DNA of 33,280 nucleotides. Source: Nitrospira sp. (GTDB lineage: Bacteria > Nitrospirota > Nitrospiria > Nitrospirales > Nitrospiraceae). The translations under genes were made by a program, and so were the position numbers. The notes under the pieces are model-generated. The model was not told the origin of the DNA, did no database searches, and saw only the letters and a list, made by a program, of their open reading frames with translations. The DNA lies in the NCBI GenBank assembly GCA_005116815.1, contig SWDR01000008.1, positions 1 to 33,280 on the forward strand. The letters run 5' to 3'. Shown one piece after another: positions 1-7,230 of this stretch (position 1 is the first letter of the stretch; each line of letters starts with the position of its first letter).

Positions 1-154
1 CTTCAATCTGGTCGATGCTCCTCAGTGGAATCGGCATCCCTGGATGGGATGGCTCTTGGGTGGTATTGCCTTCTTCTTCGTCTGCTACTTCCTCTGGTGT
101 GCGGTGCAGGGTTGGCGTGTCACTCCGTCGAACCAAGCCGAGCCGAAACCATAA
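1..154 (+). CDS. C-terminal end of a membrane protein (partial)
   Basis: An open frame enters from the left edge (codon phase begins at base 2) and ends at a TAA at 152-154, giving the last 50 residues of a protein. The visible part has one clear hydrophobic span, rich in Trp and Phe (about residues 15-37 of the fragment), followed by a short polar tail ending in EPKP. This looks like the last transmembrane helix and cytoplasmic tail of an integral membrane protein. Too little remains to name a family. Another frame here is open from 15 to 227 but its composition is Ser/Arg-rich and it is probably a shadow. Confidence 0.55.
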   Translation, partial: FNLVDAPQWNRHPWMGWLLGGIAFFFVCYFLWCAVQGWRVTPSNQAEPKP

Positions 155-226
155 CGAGCCCCCTCCAAAGGTAGGATATCGCTCACCCACTGTGTCTGGG
201 TACAATCCGCCATCACGGAGACTCTG

Positions 227-607
227 ATGGCGCCACCTCATTATTCCAGGACCTATCATCGATTCCCGCTCCACTTTCCTGTCATCTTCGGCGGAGCCCC
301 GTTCGTTGCCGAAGGCATCCTGACCAACCTGTCGCTAATGGGGTGCTCCGTCATGAGCGATCGAGAGGTCCTCTGCGGCAGTGATGTCCGTGTGAGTGTG
401 CTGCTCCCCAATCATCCGCAGGCCTTATCTGTTGAGCTTGGCAAGATTAAATGGGTCAAGGGTCATGAGTTCGGGGTGGAGTTCCTTCGTCTGCCCCTAG
501 AGGCCCGGCAACGTCTCAATAGCACGCTCCGAGTCGAGCTCATCCAGTTTCTGAAGGCCCGTTCCGGAAAGAGCGAATTCCAGGAACTCCTCCATCCGAA
601 CATCTAG
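227..607 (+). CDS. PilZ-domain protein (putative c-di-GMP receptor)
   Basis: A 126-residue single-domain protein. It carries both halves of the PilZ c-di-GMP-binding signature: an RxxxR motif at R8-R12 and an N/DxSxxG motif at N34-S36-G39. These are followed by alternating beta-strand-like segments and the expected 'GVEF' strand near residue 82. There is no signal peptide or membrane segment, so it is cytoplasmic. PilZ proteins of this size usually bind cyclic di-GMP and act on motility, polysaccharide or surface functions through a partner. The ATG follows a GGAG about 8 bases upstream. The gene stands alone, so its target cannot be inferred; proximity to a flagellar cluster is suggestive only. 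Confidence 0.85.
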   Translation: MAPPHYSRTYHRFPLHFPVIFGGAPFVAEGILTNLSLMGCSVMSDREVLCGSDVRVSVLLPNHPQALSVELGKIKWVKGHEFGVEFLRLPLEARQRLNSTLRVELIQFLKARSGKSEFQELLHPNI

Positions 608-616
608 CCGGTATAT

Positions 617-766
617 TCAGGTTGATTGTGCCGCGCCGTTCATATCTCGTCTGAATACCAGCACGTAGCGCGTATGGCCGATGGTGTGTTCATGCATCAG
701 CTCAGGATTGTCTTTGTCTCTGCGATAGGCTATGAGTGAGCAGCCTCTGGCGCCATCATCGGCCAT
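617..766 (-). CDS. Possible small protein, 49 residues
   Basis: On the reverse strand an ATG at 766-764 opens a 49-codon frame ending in TGA at 619-617. A GAGG-type ribosome site lies about 10 bases upstream (plus-strand CCTC near 777-780). The product is polar, charged and His-rich, without a membrane segment (central motif HEHTIGHTRYVLVF). It exactly fills the gap between the PilZ gene and the epimerase gene, which otherwise has no feature. I do not recognise a family. The strand-like stretch and balanced composition look coding, but at this length chance cannot be excluded. Confidence 0.4.
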   Translation of the reverse strand: MADDGARGCSLIAYRRDKDNPELMHEHTIGHTRYVLVFRRDMNGAAQST

Positions 767-835
767 GCGTTCTTTTCCTCAACAAGATATGCGTTAGGCT
801 CCATATTTCACGGGTATCCGGGATAGCGTGCAATA

Positions 836-1783
836 TTGACCATCGATCCTACTCCTGACAGCGAGATTTCCCTGTCTTTCGACAACCAGCGAGCGGTGGT
901 GTCGCCCTGGGGTGCGTCATTGCGGCGGTACTTTCTGGTGGAAGCCGACGGGGGCGAGACCGACATTCTTTGGGGCTATTCGGGCGGTGGGAACAAGAAG
1001 GGTGGTCAGGGAGATGTACTAATCCCATTTCCTGGGCGCGTCGCTGAGGGACGCTACTCCTTCGACGGACAGGCGTTGCAACTCGATAGGAACGACAAAG
1101 AAGGGCCGAATGCGATCCACGGGTTTGTCCGGACCCTGCCCTGGACGATACTGCAGGCCGATGGGCATTGCGCCTCGCTTGAGGTTCGCCTGGATGCTGA
1201 GTCCTATAGCCCTCGAGGGTATCCCTTTTCACTTGCCACTCGCGTCACCTACAGCCTCGATCGTCAGGGTTTGTCTTGTGCGTTTGCCTTGCAGAACGTC
1301 GGGCGTCAGGCGGCGCCGGTCGGGGTGGGGTTTCACCCCTATTTTACGGTAGGCACGATGTGTATCGATCAGGCTGAAGCGAAGATTCCTGGTGCGGGGT
1401 ATCTGGAATTCAATGAACGGCTCGCACCGACCGGCACCATCGTTTCTGTGGCGGGAACGGACTGGGATTATCGTAACTATCGCCTGATCGGCAATCGCCG
1501 GTTCAATCACTGTTATGTCCACCTTGAACGCGATGCGGAGGGAATGGCCACGGCCTCCCTGCGCCATGGGGAAAACGGTCGGGTCATTGAGATCGTCATG
1601 GATCGTTCGTTTTCCGCTGTCGTCGTGTACACCGGCGATGCCATTGCCGAGGCTCCGCGGCGCGCCTTTGCCATCGAACCGATGACTTGTGCGACGGACG
1701 CCTTCAATCACCCGGAATGGGGCTTGAAGCGTCTGGCTCCGGACGAAACATTCTCAGGGCACTACAGGGTTAGATGCCGGTAG
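836..1783 (+). CDS. Aldose 1-epimerase (galactose mutarotase) family protein
   Basis: A 315-residue protein of the aldose 1-epimerase/mutarotase fold, which interconverts alpha and beta anomers of aldoses. Visible family landmarks are an IPFPGRV motif, the substrate-binding His in NAIHGF (H95), the catalytic His in GFHPYF (H167) and the general-base Glu in a FAIEPMT segment (about E281). The length is near the family norm. The start is uncertain: an in-frame TAG at 824-826 excludes longer forms and no ATG precedes the first conserved strand, so a TTG at 836 is the best choice. There is no signal peptide, so it is cytoplasmic. The sugar is unknown; it could act on glucose, galactose or a phosphorylated hexose. 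The gene is monocistronic. Confidence 0.85.
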   Translation: MTIDPTPDSEISLSFDNQRAVVSPWGASLRRYFLVEADGGETDILWGYSGGGNKKGGQGDVLIPFPGRVAEGRYSFDGQALQLDRNDKEGPNAIHGFVRTLPWTILQADGHCASLEVRLDAESYSPRGYPFSLATRVTYSLDRQGLSCAFALQNVGRQAAPVGVGFHPYFTVGTMCIDQAEAKIPGAGYLEFNERLAPTGTIVSVAGTDWDYRNYRLIGNRRFNHCYVHLERDAEGMATASLRHGENGRVIEIVMDRSFSAVVVYTGDAIAEAPRRAFAIEPMTCATDAFNHPEWGLKRLAPDETFSGHYRVRCR

Positions 1784-1820
1784 TATGCGGGGTTCTTTCA
1801 TCTAGACTGGATCTGTCTCC

Positions 1821-1867
1821 CTCACTAGATTCTCACGGTGCATCATTTCATGGTGAGCCATAGTGAG
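1821..1867. repeat. Interrupted inverted repeat downstream of the epimerase gene
   Basis: CTCACTA at 1821-1827 pairs with TAGTGAG at 1861-1867, and an inner CTCAC at 1832-1836 pairs with GTGAG at 1853-1857, leaving a loop of about 16 bases. No T-run follows, so this is not a canonical intrinsic terminator. It could be a weak terminator, an RNA stability hairpin or an operator for the next gene. Confidence 0.35.
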
Positions 1868-1963
1868 TCGACGTTGTGGCTGTATGTCGAGTCCGAATAG
1901 TATTGCGCGGGAAGTAACTGCGTAGTGCCGCTGTAGACCGTAAGGAGGTCTGGAGGTGAATCG

Positions 1964-2374
1964 ATGACCGAGGGCAAGAACAATTCAAGTCCTACTCAGT
2001 TGGCTGAATTGGTTGTGAGTGCTGAACGGCATCAACGGCTCCATGACATTGTGCTATACGTCAAGGCCCTCCATCATTGTATCGATCCGGAGATGTACCG
2101 CATTTCACTCAAGAAGTTGGAGGAGTTGGAGTGGTGTGTCGAAGGGGTCGAGTATGTGTCTGAGGGGTGTCACGAACATCTCGGGTTCACCATGAAGGTG
2201 TCCTGGGAGGATCTGTGGTTTCTGGAAACCGTCGTCAGCGCGGCGGACACCTATTCGCATAGAGCATCCACCGGCTGGCGGGTTGAGGGGATTACCGACC
2301 AGGGGTATGACGATTTGTTGAAGTGGCTGGCGCGATCGGAGGGCGAGTTGTTCCGATCGAAGCTCAAAACATGA
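1964..2374 (+). CDS. Hypothetical protein, 136 residues
   Basis: I do not recognise this protein. It is soluble and acidic, predicted mostly helical, with no signal peptide, membrane span or known metal- or nucleotide-binding motif. His and Cys residues occur in HHCID, EWCVEG and EGCHEH contexts, which could be coincidental. The start is well supported: two successive Shine-Dalgarno sequences (AAGGAGGT near 1942-1949 and GGAGGTG at 1952-1958) precede the ATG, the nearer one at 5-base spacing. The flanking gaps suggest it is transcribed alone. Confidence 0.7.
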   Translation: MTEGKNNSSPTQLAELVVSAERHQRLHDIVLYVKALHHCIDPEMYRISLKKLEELEWCVEGVEYVSEGCHEHLGFTMKVSWEDLWFLETVVSAADTYSHRASTGWRVEGITDQGYDDLLKWLARSEGELFRSKLKT

Positions 2375-2445
2375 TCGATCCCCTTTTCTTCTTCCCTGAA
2401 CTGAGGTAGTCTCCTGGGGCCCGTTAATGATCGAGGATGAATTCA

Positions 2446-3129
2446 ATGATGACACGATATGCTCACATCGGTCGTATGGCGCTCCTCATGGGTTCCGTAC
2501 TCTTTGTTGTCGGCTGTGCCGCTCCCTCAACTGCGCCGTCCGGCAGTCATGGCAAGCAGTTTACGACGATGTGGGAGGAGATTTACGGACGGCTCAAACC
2601 GGAAATCGACAGCGGCAATATTTCCGTCGAACGTGGTGAGGTCACCTTGGCGAACCCTTCTGTCACGAATGATCAGGCGAACACCAACTCCGATGGCATG
2701 GGGTTGCCTTCGTCTGCCGCAGCCGTTGGTACACCGGGACCAGGCGCAGCATCTCGTGAGTTTATCCGCATTCGATTGACCGATCGCGTGCTCTTCGACT
2801 CGGGAGAGGATCAGATCAAAGCTGACGGGGTCAATGTGCTGAGCAGGCTCGGCCGTATTTTAGCAGGGGAAAAGGGGCTCGAAATCGTCATCCAGGGCTA
2901 TACGGACAATGCATCAATCCGCGAGCGCCTTCGCTCAAAGTTTACCGACAACATGGCGCTCTCTCAGGCCAGAGCGGCGAACGCCGCGCAGATACTCCGG
3001 AACAACGGTGTGGCCTCTGAGAGCCTGCGGTTGGAGTGGTTTGGCGAGAGCCGTCCCATCAGCAGTAACGAGTCCGAAGAGGGGCGACGCCGAAACCGGC
3101 GCGTCGAAATCATGATTACCCCGAAGTAA
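2446..3129 (+). CDS. OmpA-family peptidoglycan-binding lipoprotein
   Basis: The N-terminus is a lipoprotein signal peptide: a short basic start, a hydrophobic core and a VVGC lipobox with Cys at about residue 24. A Thr/Ser/Pro-rich linker follows, and then a C-terminal OmpA/MotB domain (about the last 115 residues) that binds peptidoglycan. Typical OmpA-C features are visible: VLFDSGEDQIK, a GYTDN loop, LSQARAANAAQIL and a terminal GRRRNRRVEI motif. It probably tethers the outer membrane to the cell wall. ATG 2446 is preferred over ATG 2437 because GAGG at 2433-2436 is 9 bases upstream of 2446 but abuts 2437. The TPR gene follows 4 bases after the stop and is probably co-transcribed. Confidence 0.85.
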   Translation: MMTRYAHIGRMALLMGSVLFVVGCAAPSTAPSGSHGKQFTTMWEEIYGRLKPEIDSGNISVERGEVTLANPSVTNDQANTNSDGMGLPSSAAAVGTPGPGAASREFIRIRLTDRVLFDSGEDQIKADGVNVLSRLGRILAGEKGLEIVIQGYTDNASIRERLRSKFTDNMALSQARAANAAQILRNNGVASESLRLEWFGESRPISSNESEEGRRRNRRVEIMITPK

Positions 3130-3133
3130 GGGG

Positions 3134-4069
3134 ATGGGGCAGAGACCTTTGCAGTGGCGTTTCGCCTGGGTCTGTTTTCTTGGTGCCTCTGTGATGGTGG
3201 GACTCTCCTTTTCCTCCCTCGTCGATGCGCAAGACAAGAGGCTCTTTGTCGCGCAACCAGCGGCTCCGCTGAATACCCAACCGGTGCAAGATTCGATATC
3301 GTTGTGGCTTCGCAAGGGGCAGGCGTTGAGGGCCAGTGGTGATCTCCGCGCCGGGATCGAGGCATTTCGCCGGGCCATCGCGCTGCAGCCCCGTCATGCC
3401 GAGGCCCATTACCTTTTAGGGGTTGCTCTCGAAGAGGCCTACGATGTGGATGGGGCCCTGGCAGAATTCGAAACGGTCGCCGAACTGGCCCCGAACCATC
3501 TCAACGGTCAATTTCGGTTGGGTGTTCTCTACGGGCAACGCGGCGAACACGATGGTGCCATTCGTGCGTTCAGTGCGGTATTACGATCCAATCCTGACCA
3601 TCTGCTCGCTCGTTTCAATATCGCATTAGCGTTTCGCAAGACGGGCGATGACCTGTGGGCTAAGCGTCACCTGGAACTCGTTGTGAAACAGAACCCGCGC
3701 CATTGCGGCGCGCATATCAGTCTGGGAAATATTTATTACGCCAGTGGAGATATCGCGCAGGCCATCGCGGAGTATCGCGTCGCATTAGATAGCGAACCAG
3801 GCTATGTACGGGCCCGTCGAAACCTGGCTGTGGCGCTCAAACAACAAGGCGACCTGCTTGGAGCCATTGCCGAGTATCGAGCCGCGATTGGGTTGCAGAC
3901 AGCAGACCCGTCGTTGCATATCGAGTATGCCGACACCCTCCTTGCGAGCGGGGAAAAGGCCGCTGCGGCGACTGCCTATCGGGAGGCGCTGACCCTCTTA
4001 CCTCAGACCCGCGATCAGTCGGATCTTCGCAGCCGGATTACACTTCAACTGCAGCAACTGACCCCATAA
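3134..4069 (+). CDS. Secreted TPR-repeat protein
   Basis: A 311-residue protein. It begins with a basic segment, a hydrophobic core and a probable signal-peptidase site after VDA (about residue 32), predicting export to the periplasm. From about residue 55 to the end it consists of around seven tetratricopeptide repeats (34-residue helical pairs with the W/L-G-Y-A-F-A-P pattern, for example AEAHYLLGVAL and ALAEFETVAELAPN). TPR arrays are protein-interaction scaffolds. It starts 4 bases after the OmpA-like lipoprotein stop, so the two are likely one operon and may act together in envelope organisation. No catalytic domain is visible. Confidence 0.8.
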   Translation: MGQRPLQWRFAWVCFLGASVMVGLSFSSLVDAQDKRLFVAQPAAPLNTQPVQDSISLWLRKGQALRASGDLRAGIEAFRRAIALQPRHAEAHYLLGVALEEAYDVDGALAEFETVAELAPNHLNGQFRLGVLYGQRGEHDGAIRAFSAVLRSNPDHLLARFNIALAFRKTGDDLWAKRHLELVVKQNPRHCGAHISLGNIYYASGDIAQAIAEYRVALDSEPGYVRARRNLAVALKQQGDLLGAIAEYRAAIGLQTADPSLHIEYADTLLASGEKAAAATAYREALTLLPQTRDQSDLRSRITLQLQQLTP

Positions 4070-4129
4070 GTCATGACCTGGAGATCCTTCGTGCCAGACC
4101 GAGGGGTTCCGCCTGCATGGCCGGAGGTC

Positions 4130-5893
4130 TTACAATGGTGGGGCCGAGGCCACGATACGGAACCGTACTTCATCCACCAGGGTATCGGCGGTCGTCCGTT
4201 CTCCCGTGAATAAACCACAGTGGTAGAGGCCCGCGGTCCATCCTGTTTTTGGCGGGGGCAACATGAAATAGCCGGATTGGTCGTTCATGGTCGTCATGAC
4301 ACGGTCTTGTGCGAGGGCGCGTTGAGCTTCCGTCATCTCGGAGGTTTCTAGGACACAGCGTGCAGTGAGAGGCACGGCATCGAATGAAGCCGAGACCAGC
4401 CCAAACACCAGGTAGATGTCTTGTTGTGTGGTGGGAAAGCTATCGCCAGGGCTCAGCGGAATAAACTCATGCGCGCCGGTGGGAAAATCGTCCCGCACGA
4501 TTTTCCCGGCCGGGATGACGAAGCGAAACCAACTGAAGTCGGCGTCTCTCCCCATGAGCGACGCCCCGGTGTCCAGCGGTTGTTGCGGTTGAAATCGTGC
4601 GGCGGCTCTCGCATAGAGTTCTTCCTCTGGAGAGAGGGTGGAAGGTGCAGGCTCCACGGAGGCGACGCGGTCTGCAGCCTCGTGATCTGCCAGCTTGGCC
4701 AACTCAGGAACATGGGGCCGCACCTTCTCGAGCCATCGGGCGATTTTTTTCTTGTCGAGTACACGGGTGTCTGCCGGGAGCTGTACATTCTTGTTAGCCT
4801 GTTCAAACTCGATGGCTGCGTCGTAGAGAGTCTGAAAATGGACGAATGCATTTTCCCATTGCTCCAGCTCGACGAGACATTGGCCCATTCGAAAGACGGT
4901 ATCGACATAGTCCTCTTCGCTGGGATCGAGGTTGGAGACCTTCCCAAACACCGCCAGCGCATCTTTGCACCGGCCGAGCTGCATCAGAGTCAGTCCGAGC
5001 TGATGATTGGCCAAGGGGTCGTTAGGATTCAGGGCGAGCAGCCTTCGGTAGATCGGCTCGGCCTCCTGGAATTGGCCTGTTGAGAAGAGTCTCCAGGCCT
5101 CTGCGCGAATCGAAGCCCATTCCTTGCGCTGGGCGCCGGTCATGTCTTTGGTGAGCACCGGGTCGAAACGGCGGCCTCGATCGATGGAGGTGCCATGGAT
5201 TTGTGAGAGCAGATTCCTGGCCGGGAGTTCCAGCGGAGAACCGGGAGGGATCTTGTGCAGGACATAGTGCACGTCCGCCTCTGCGCCGTCATAGTCCAAT
5301 ACGTCAAACCGCGCGCGGGCCAACGTCAATCGCCAGCCAAGCATATCGGGAACGAGTGTCACGGCCCTCTTATACGATTCGAGCGAGTCCTCCAGGCGAT
5401 CCAGCTTCCGGAGTTCTTGTGCCAGCCTCAGATGGACCAACGGATTCTGCACATCGACTTCCGCAATGCGTGTTAATTCGGCGATGGATTTCTCGCTCTG
5501 CCCGGACCGCGTCAAGACGCTCCACTTGGCCCATCGGACATCCAAAGCGGTCGGCGCCTTGGCGAGGACGGTCTCATAGGCTTCAACCGCTTCCTGTGGG
5601 CCTCGCGATGTGGCGAGGATATCGCCGCGTAATGTTTGGAGCGTGAGTGCGGCAGGATGTTCGTGAATGCCCCGGTCGAGGATCTCGAGCGCCGCGCTTG
5701 CCGTGCCGCCTTCCCATACCGTTCTCGCATGTTCGGCGATCTGTTGTTCCGACGATGGCGGAAAATCCTCGGCGAACAACAATGAGCTCGTCGTCAATGC
5801 CAGCGCCAACGGCATTGCAAGGAATGTTGCGAAGGAGTGAGATCCTGGCTGGATGTCAGTCTTGTGCATGTGGGACGGCAACGATCTACTCAT
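4130..5893 (-). CDS. Exported TPR-repeat protein with unknown C-terminal domain
   Basis: A long reverse-strand gene, convergent with the preceding TPR gene. The open frame extends to 6007, but the first 38 codons look non-coding (Arg/Ser-rich). Starting at ATG 5893 gives a protein with a signal peptide that would be cleaved near LLFA-ED. Tetratricopeptide repeats fill about residues 50-390. A Pro/Glu linker is followed by a C-terminal domain of about 140 residues with beta-sandwich-like character (hydrophobic alternation, Cys pair, GWTAGLYHCGLF) that I do not recognise. It is probably a periplasmic scaffold or binding protein. ATG 5869 is an alternative start; neither has a strong Shine-Dalgarno. 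Confidence 0.75.
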   Translation of the reverse strand: MSRSLPSHMHKTDIQPGSHSFATFLAMPLALALTTSSLLFAEDFPPSSEQQIAEHARTVWEGGTASAALEILDRGIHEHPAALTLQTLRGDILATSRGPQEAVEAYETVLAKAPTALDVRWAKWSVLTRSGQSEKSIAELTRIAEVDVQNPLVHLRLAQELRKLDRLEDSLESYKRAVTLVPDMLGWRLTLARARFDVLDYDGAEADVHYVLHKIPPGSPLELPARNLLSQIHGTSIDRGRRFDPVLTKDMTGAQRKEWASIRAEAWRLFSTGQFQEAEPIYRRLLALNPNDPLANHQLGLTLMQLGRCKDALAVFGKVSNLDPSEEDYVDTVFRMGQCLVELEQWENAFVHFQTLYDAAIEFEQANKNVQLPADTRVLDKKKIARWLEKVRPHVPELAKLADHEAADRVASVEPAPSTLSPEEELYARAAARFQPQQPLDTGASLMGRDADFSWFRFVIPAGKIVRDDFPTGAHEFIPLSPGDSFPTTQQDIYLVFGLVSASFDAVPLTARCVLETSEMTEAQRALAQDRVMTTMNDQSGYFMLPPPKTGWTAGLYHCGLFTGERTTADTLVDEVRFRIVASAPPL

Positions 5894-6000
5894 GAATGTG
5901 GAGCGGTCTCTTAGTCGATCAGTACTATACCAAGAAAAAAATGAGGGTAAAAGAGACTGTGCCCTGGAGTCCGTCTTTCGGCGCTCAGTGATCCGGCATC

Positions 6001-6028
6001 GTGACAATCTCTGTGGCCGTGCTACACT
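6001..6028 (+). promoter_or_regulatory. Candidate sigma70 promoter for trmL
   Basis: GTGACA (6001-6006) and TACACT (6023-6028) are separated by 16 bases and resemble -35 and -10 elements. Transcription would begin around 6034-6037, at or next to the trmL ATG (6037), implying a leaderless or nearly leaderless mRNA. This fits the absence of a Shine-Dalgarno. Confidence 0.4.
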
Positions 6029-6036
6029 CTGGCCCC

Positions 6037-6507
6037 ATGTTTGATGTCATTCTCTATCAGCCTGAAATCCCCCCCAACACCGGCAATATCATCCGCCTCT
6101 GCGCGAATACGGGCGTGCGCCTCCATCTGGTGAAGCCGCTGGGGTTTTCACTGGACGATAAGCAACTGCTGCGCGCCGGACTGGACTATCACGAATTTGC
6201 CACGATCACGGTTCATGAAAGCTGGGCCGACTGTGCCGAGCGCTTCAATCATAGCCGCCTCTTTGCGGTGTCGACCAAGGGTACGCAGCAGTATGACTTG
6301 GTGACCTACCGTGCCGGCGATGCCTTTGTGTTCGGTCCGGAAAGTCGCGGGCTACCAACCGAGATTCTTGGGTCGGTGGCCGAGGATCAGCGCATCCGAG
6401 TGCCGATGGTGCCGGGTAATCGGAGCCTTAACCTCTCCAACGCCGTGGCGGTCGTGGTCTACGAAGCCTGGCGGCAGGTGGGATTTGGAATCGAGGCGAA
6501 GAGCTGA
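6037..6507 (+). CDS. trmL: tRNA (cytidine(34)-2'-O)-methyltransferase
   Basis: A 156-residue SPOUT-class methyltransferase of the TrmL type, which uses S-adenosylmethionine to 2'-O-methylate the wobble base of tRNA-Leu isoacceptors. Diagnostic segments are PEIPPNTGNI at residues 9-18, the RLCANTG motif, FGPESRGLP in the knotted SAM-binding region and a C-terminal IRVPMVPGNRSLNLSNA. The frame is open from a GTG at 6001, but homologues begin two or three residues before the 'ILYQPEIPPNTG' strand, so ATG 6037 is the start. No Shine-Dalgarno precedes it and a candidate promoter lies immediately upstream. The length matches the family. Confidence 0.93.
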   Translation: MFDVILYQPEIPPNTGNIIRLCANTGVRLHLVKPLGFSLDDKQLLRAGLDYHEFATITVHESWADCAERFNHSRLFAVSTKGTQQYDLVTYRAGDAFVFGPESRGLPTEILGSVAEDQRIRVPMVPGNRSLNLSNAVAVVVYEAWRQVGFGIEAKS

Positions 6508-6591
6508 TAGCGAATGGCGTATGGCTAATGGCAAAACAAAGAAAATTCTGCCTGTCTTGCACCGGCTATCGGCCATACGCCATATGCTTTG
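6506..6591. repeat. Imperfect inverted repeat after trmL
   Basis: Two 27-base arms (6506-6532 and 6565-6591) are inverted copies with about 20 of 27 positions pairing, including a perfect 12-bp core ATGGCGTATGGC. The spacer is 32 bases. Each arm is itself made of a reiterated short word (ATGGC-like). It lies between the convergent trmL and ERCC4-like genes and could act as a bidirectional terminator or be a repetitive palindromic element. Confidence 0.55.
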
Positions 6592-6609
6592 TGCTCTTCA
6601 ATCTCGCTC

Positions 6610-7038
6610 CTAGAGCTCCTCTTCCTTCAAGCACCGCCCGAATCCCTGCTGCTCGGCAAAATAATAGGCATAATGTGTGGCCGCAAGGTTGGCGATGCGT
6701 TCTTCCGCCTCATCGCGCGTGTCCGCGTAGATCACCTGGATGCCATATCTGGCGGTGAGGGCATCCAGGAAATCCATCAATCCAATCTTGTGATATTGGT
6801 TGAGCCGTCCTCCGGCTTTGCGATGCTGGAGCATGCCATCGATGATCAGAAAGCGGGCGGGGAAGGCAAGGACCTGTTCGAGTTCGCGGAGAAAGGGCGT
6901 GCGGTTGTGCGAAGGGTTTGAAAAGACCGTATAGAGTTCTTCGACGCCGATGCGTTTGATGCAGAGCAGTTCTGGGACTTCCGCAATGGCATAACCGCTG
7001 ACAGGCAACGTCTCTCGCATGGTGCCGGCGATGCGCAC
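6610..7038 (-). CDS. Degenerate ERCC4-like nuclease-domain protein
   Basis: The reverse-strand frame encodes a domain resembling ERCC4/XPF-type nucleases: ETLPVSGYAI, a CIKRIGVEELYTVF segment, FLRELEQVL, FLIIDGML, then a C-terminal alpha/beta region. The catalytic signature (GD ... ERKxxxD) is eroded: GD is SG, and ERK is replaced by IKR. The first start codon in frame is a GTG at 7038, but the frame stays open upstream to a TGA at 7155-7153. The unused part reads LYVDPREF, the usual first strand and VDxRE motif of the family. The gene therefore uses a non-standard start (CTG 7146, or ATT/CTG nearer), contains a frameshift, or is a decaying pseudogene. Confidence 0.55.
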   Translation of the reverse strand: MRIAGTMRETLPVSGYAIAEVPELLCIKRIGVEELYTVFSNPSHNRTPFLRELEQVLAFPARFLIIDGMLQHRKAGGRLNQYHKIGLMDFLDALTARYGIQVIYADTRDEAEERIANLAATHYAYYFAEQQGFGRCLKEEEL

Positions 7039-7177
7039 GAAGCCATGAAAGTCGTAGGGCTGGAACTCGCGTGGATCGACGTAGAGATGAATGGCCGGCA
7101 GGGTTGGCGTGTTGACGATTTGACGAGCGGCTCGATGGCGGAGCAGCCATCGTCAGTATTTCCCGCGCAGAATGAAT

Positions 7178-7191
7178 ATTTGTGCACAAAT
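7178..7191. promoter_or_regulatory. 14-bp perfect palindrome, putative operator
   Basis: ATTTGTGCACAAAT is a perfect palindrome. It ends 6 bases before the -24 element of the sigma54 promoter at 7198-7213, centred near -40. The position suits a repressor or other dimeric regulator acting on the TPR-kinase-activator operon, or on the divergent ERCC4-like gene. Confidence 0.45.
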
Positions 7192-7197
7192 TGCCTA

Positions 7198-7213
7198 GGG
7201 CACGGGAATTGCT
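7198..7213 (+). promoter_or_regulatory. Sigma54 (-24/-12) promoter of the regulatory operon
   Basis: GGGCACGGGAATTGCT fits the sigma54 consensus TGGCACG-N4-TTGCA/T, with the invariant GG (7199-7200) and GC (7211-7212) separated by exactly 10 bases. Predicted transcription start is near 7224, only a few bases before the ATG at 7231. Confidence 0.75.
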
Positions 7214-7230
7214 GAACAACTCATGTGTCT

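Noticed and set aside
15-227. 70-residue open frame at the left edge
   Set aside because: It overlaps the better-supported membrane-protein tail in another frame, is Ser/Arg/Pro-rich, and matches no family pattern.
4085-4130. Bidirectional terminator between the convergent TPR genes
   Set aside because: Only a 5-bp AGACC/GGTCT pairing with a long interrupted loop and no T-run on either side; too weak to list.
4421-5083. 220-residue forward open frame inside the reverse-strand TPR gene
   Set aside because: The opposite strand has clear TPR repeats with normal codon phase; this frame shows no domain logic and is an antisense shadow.
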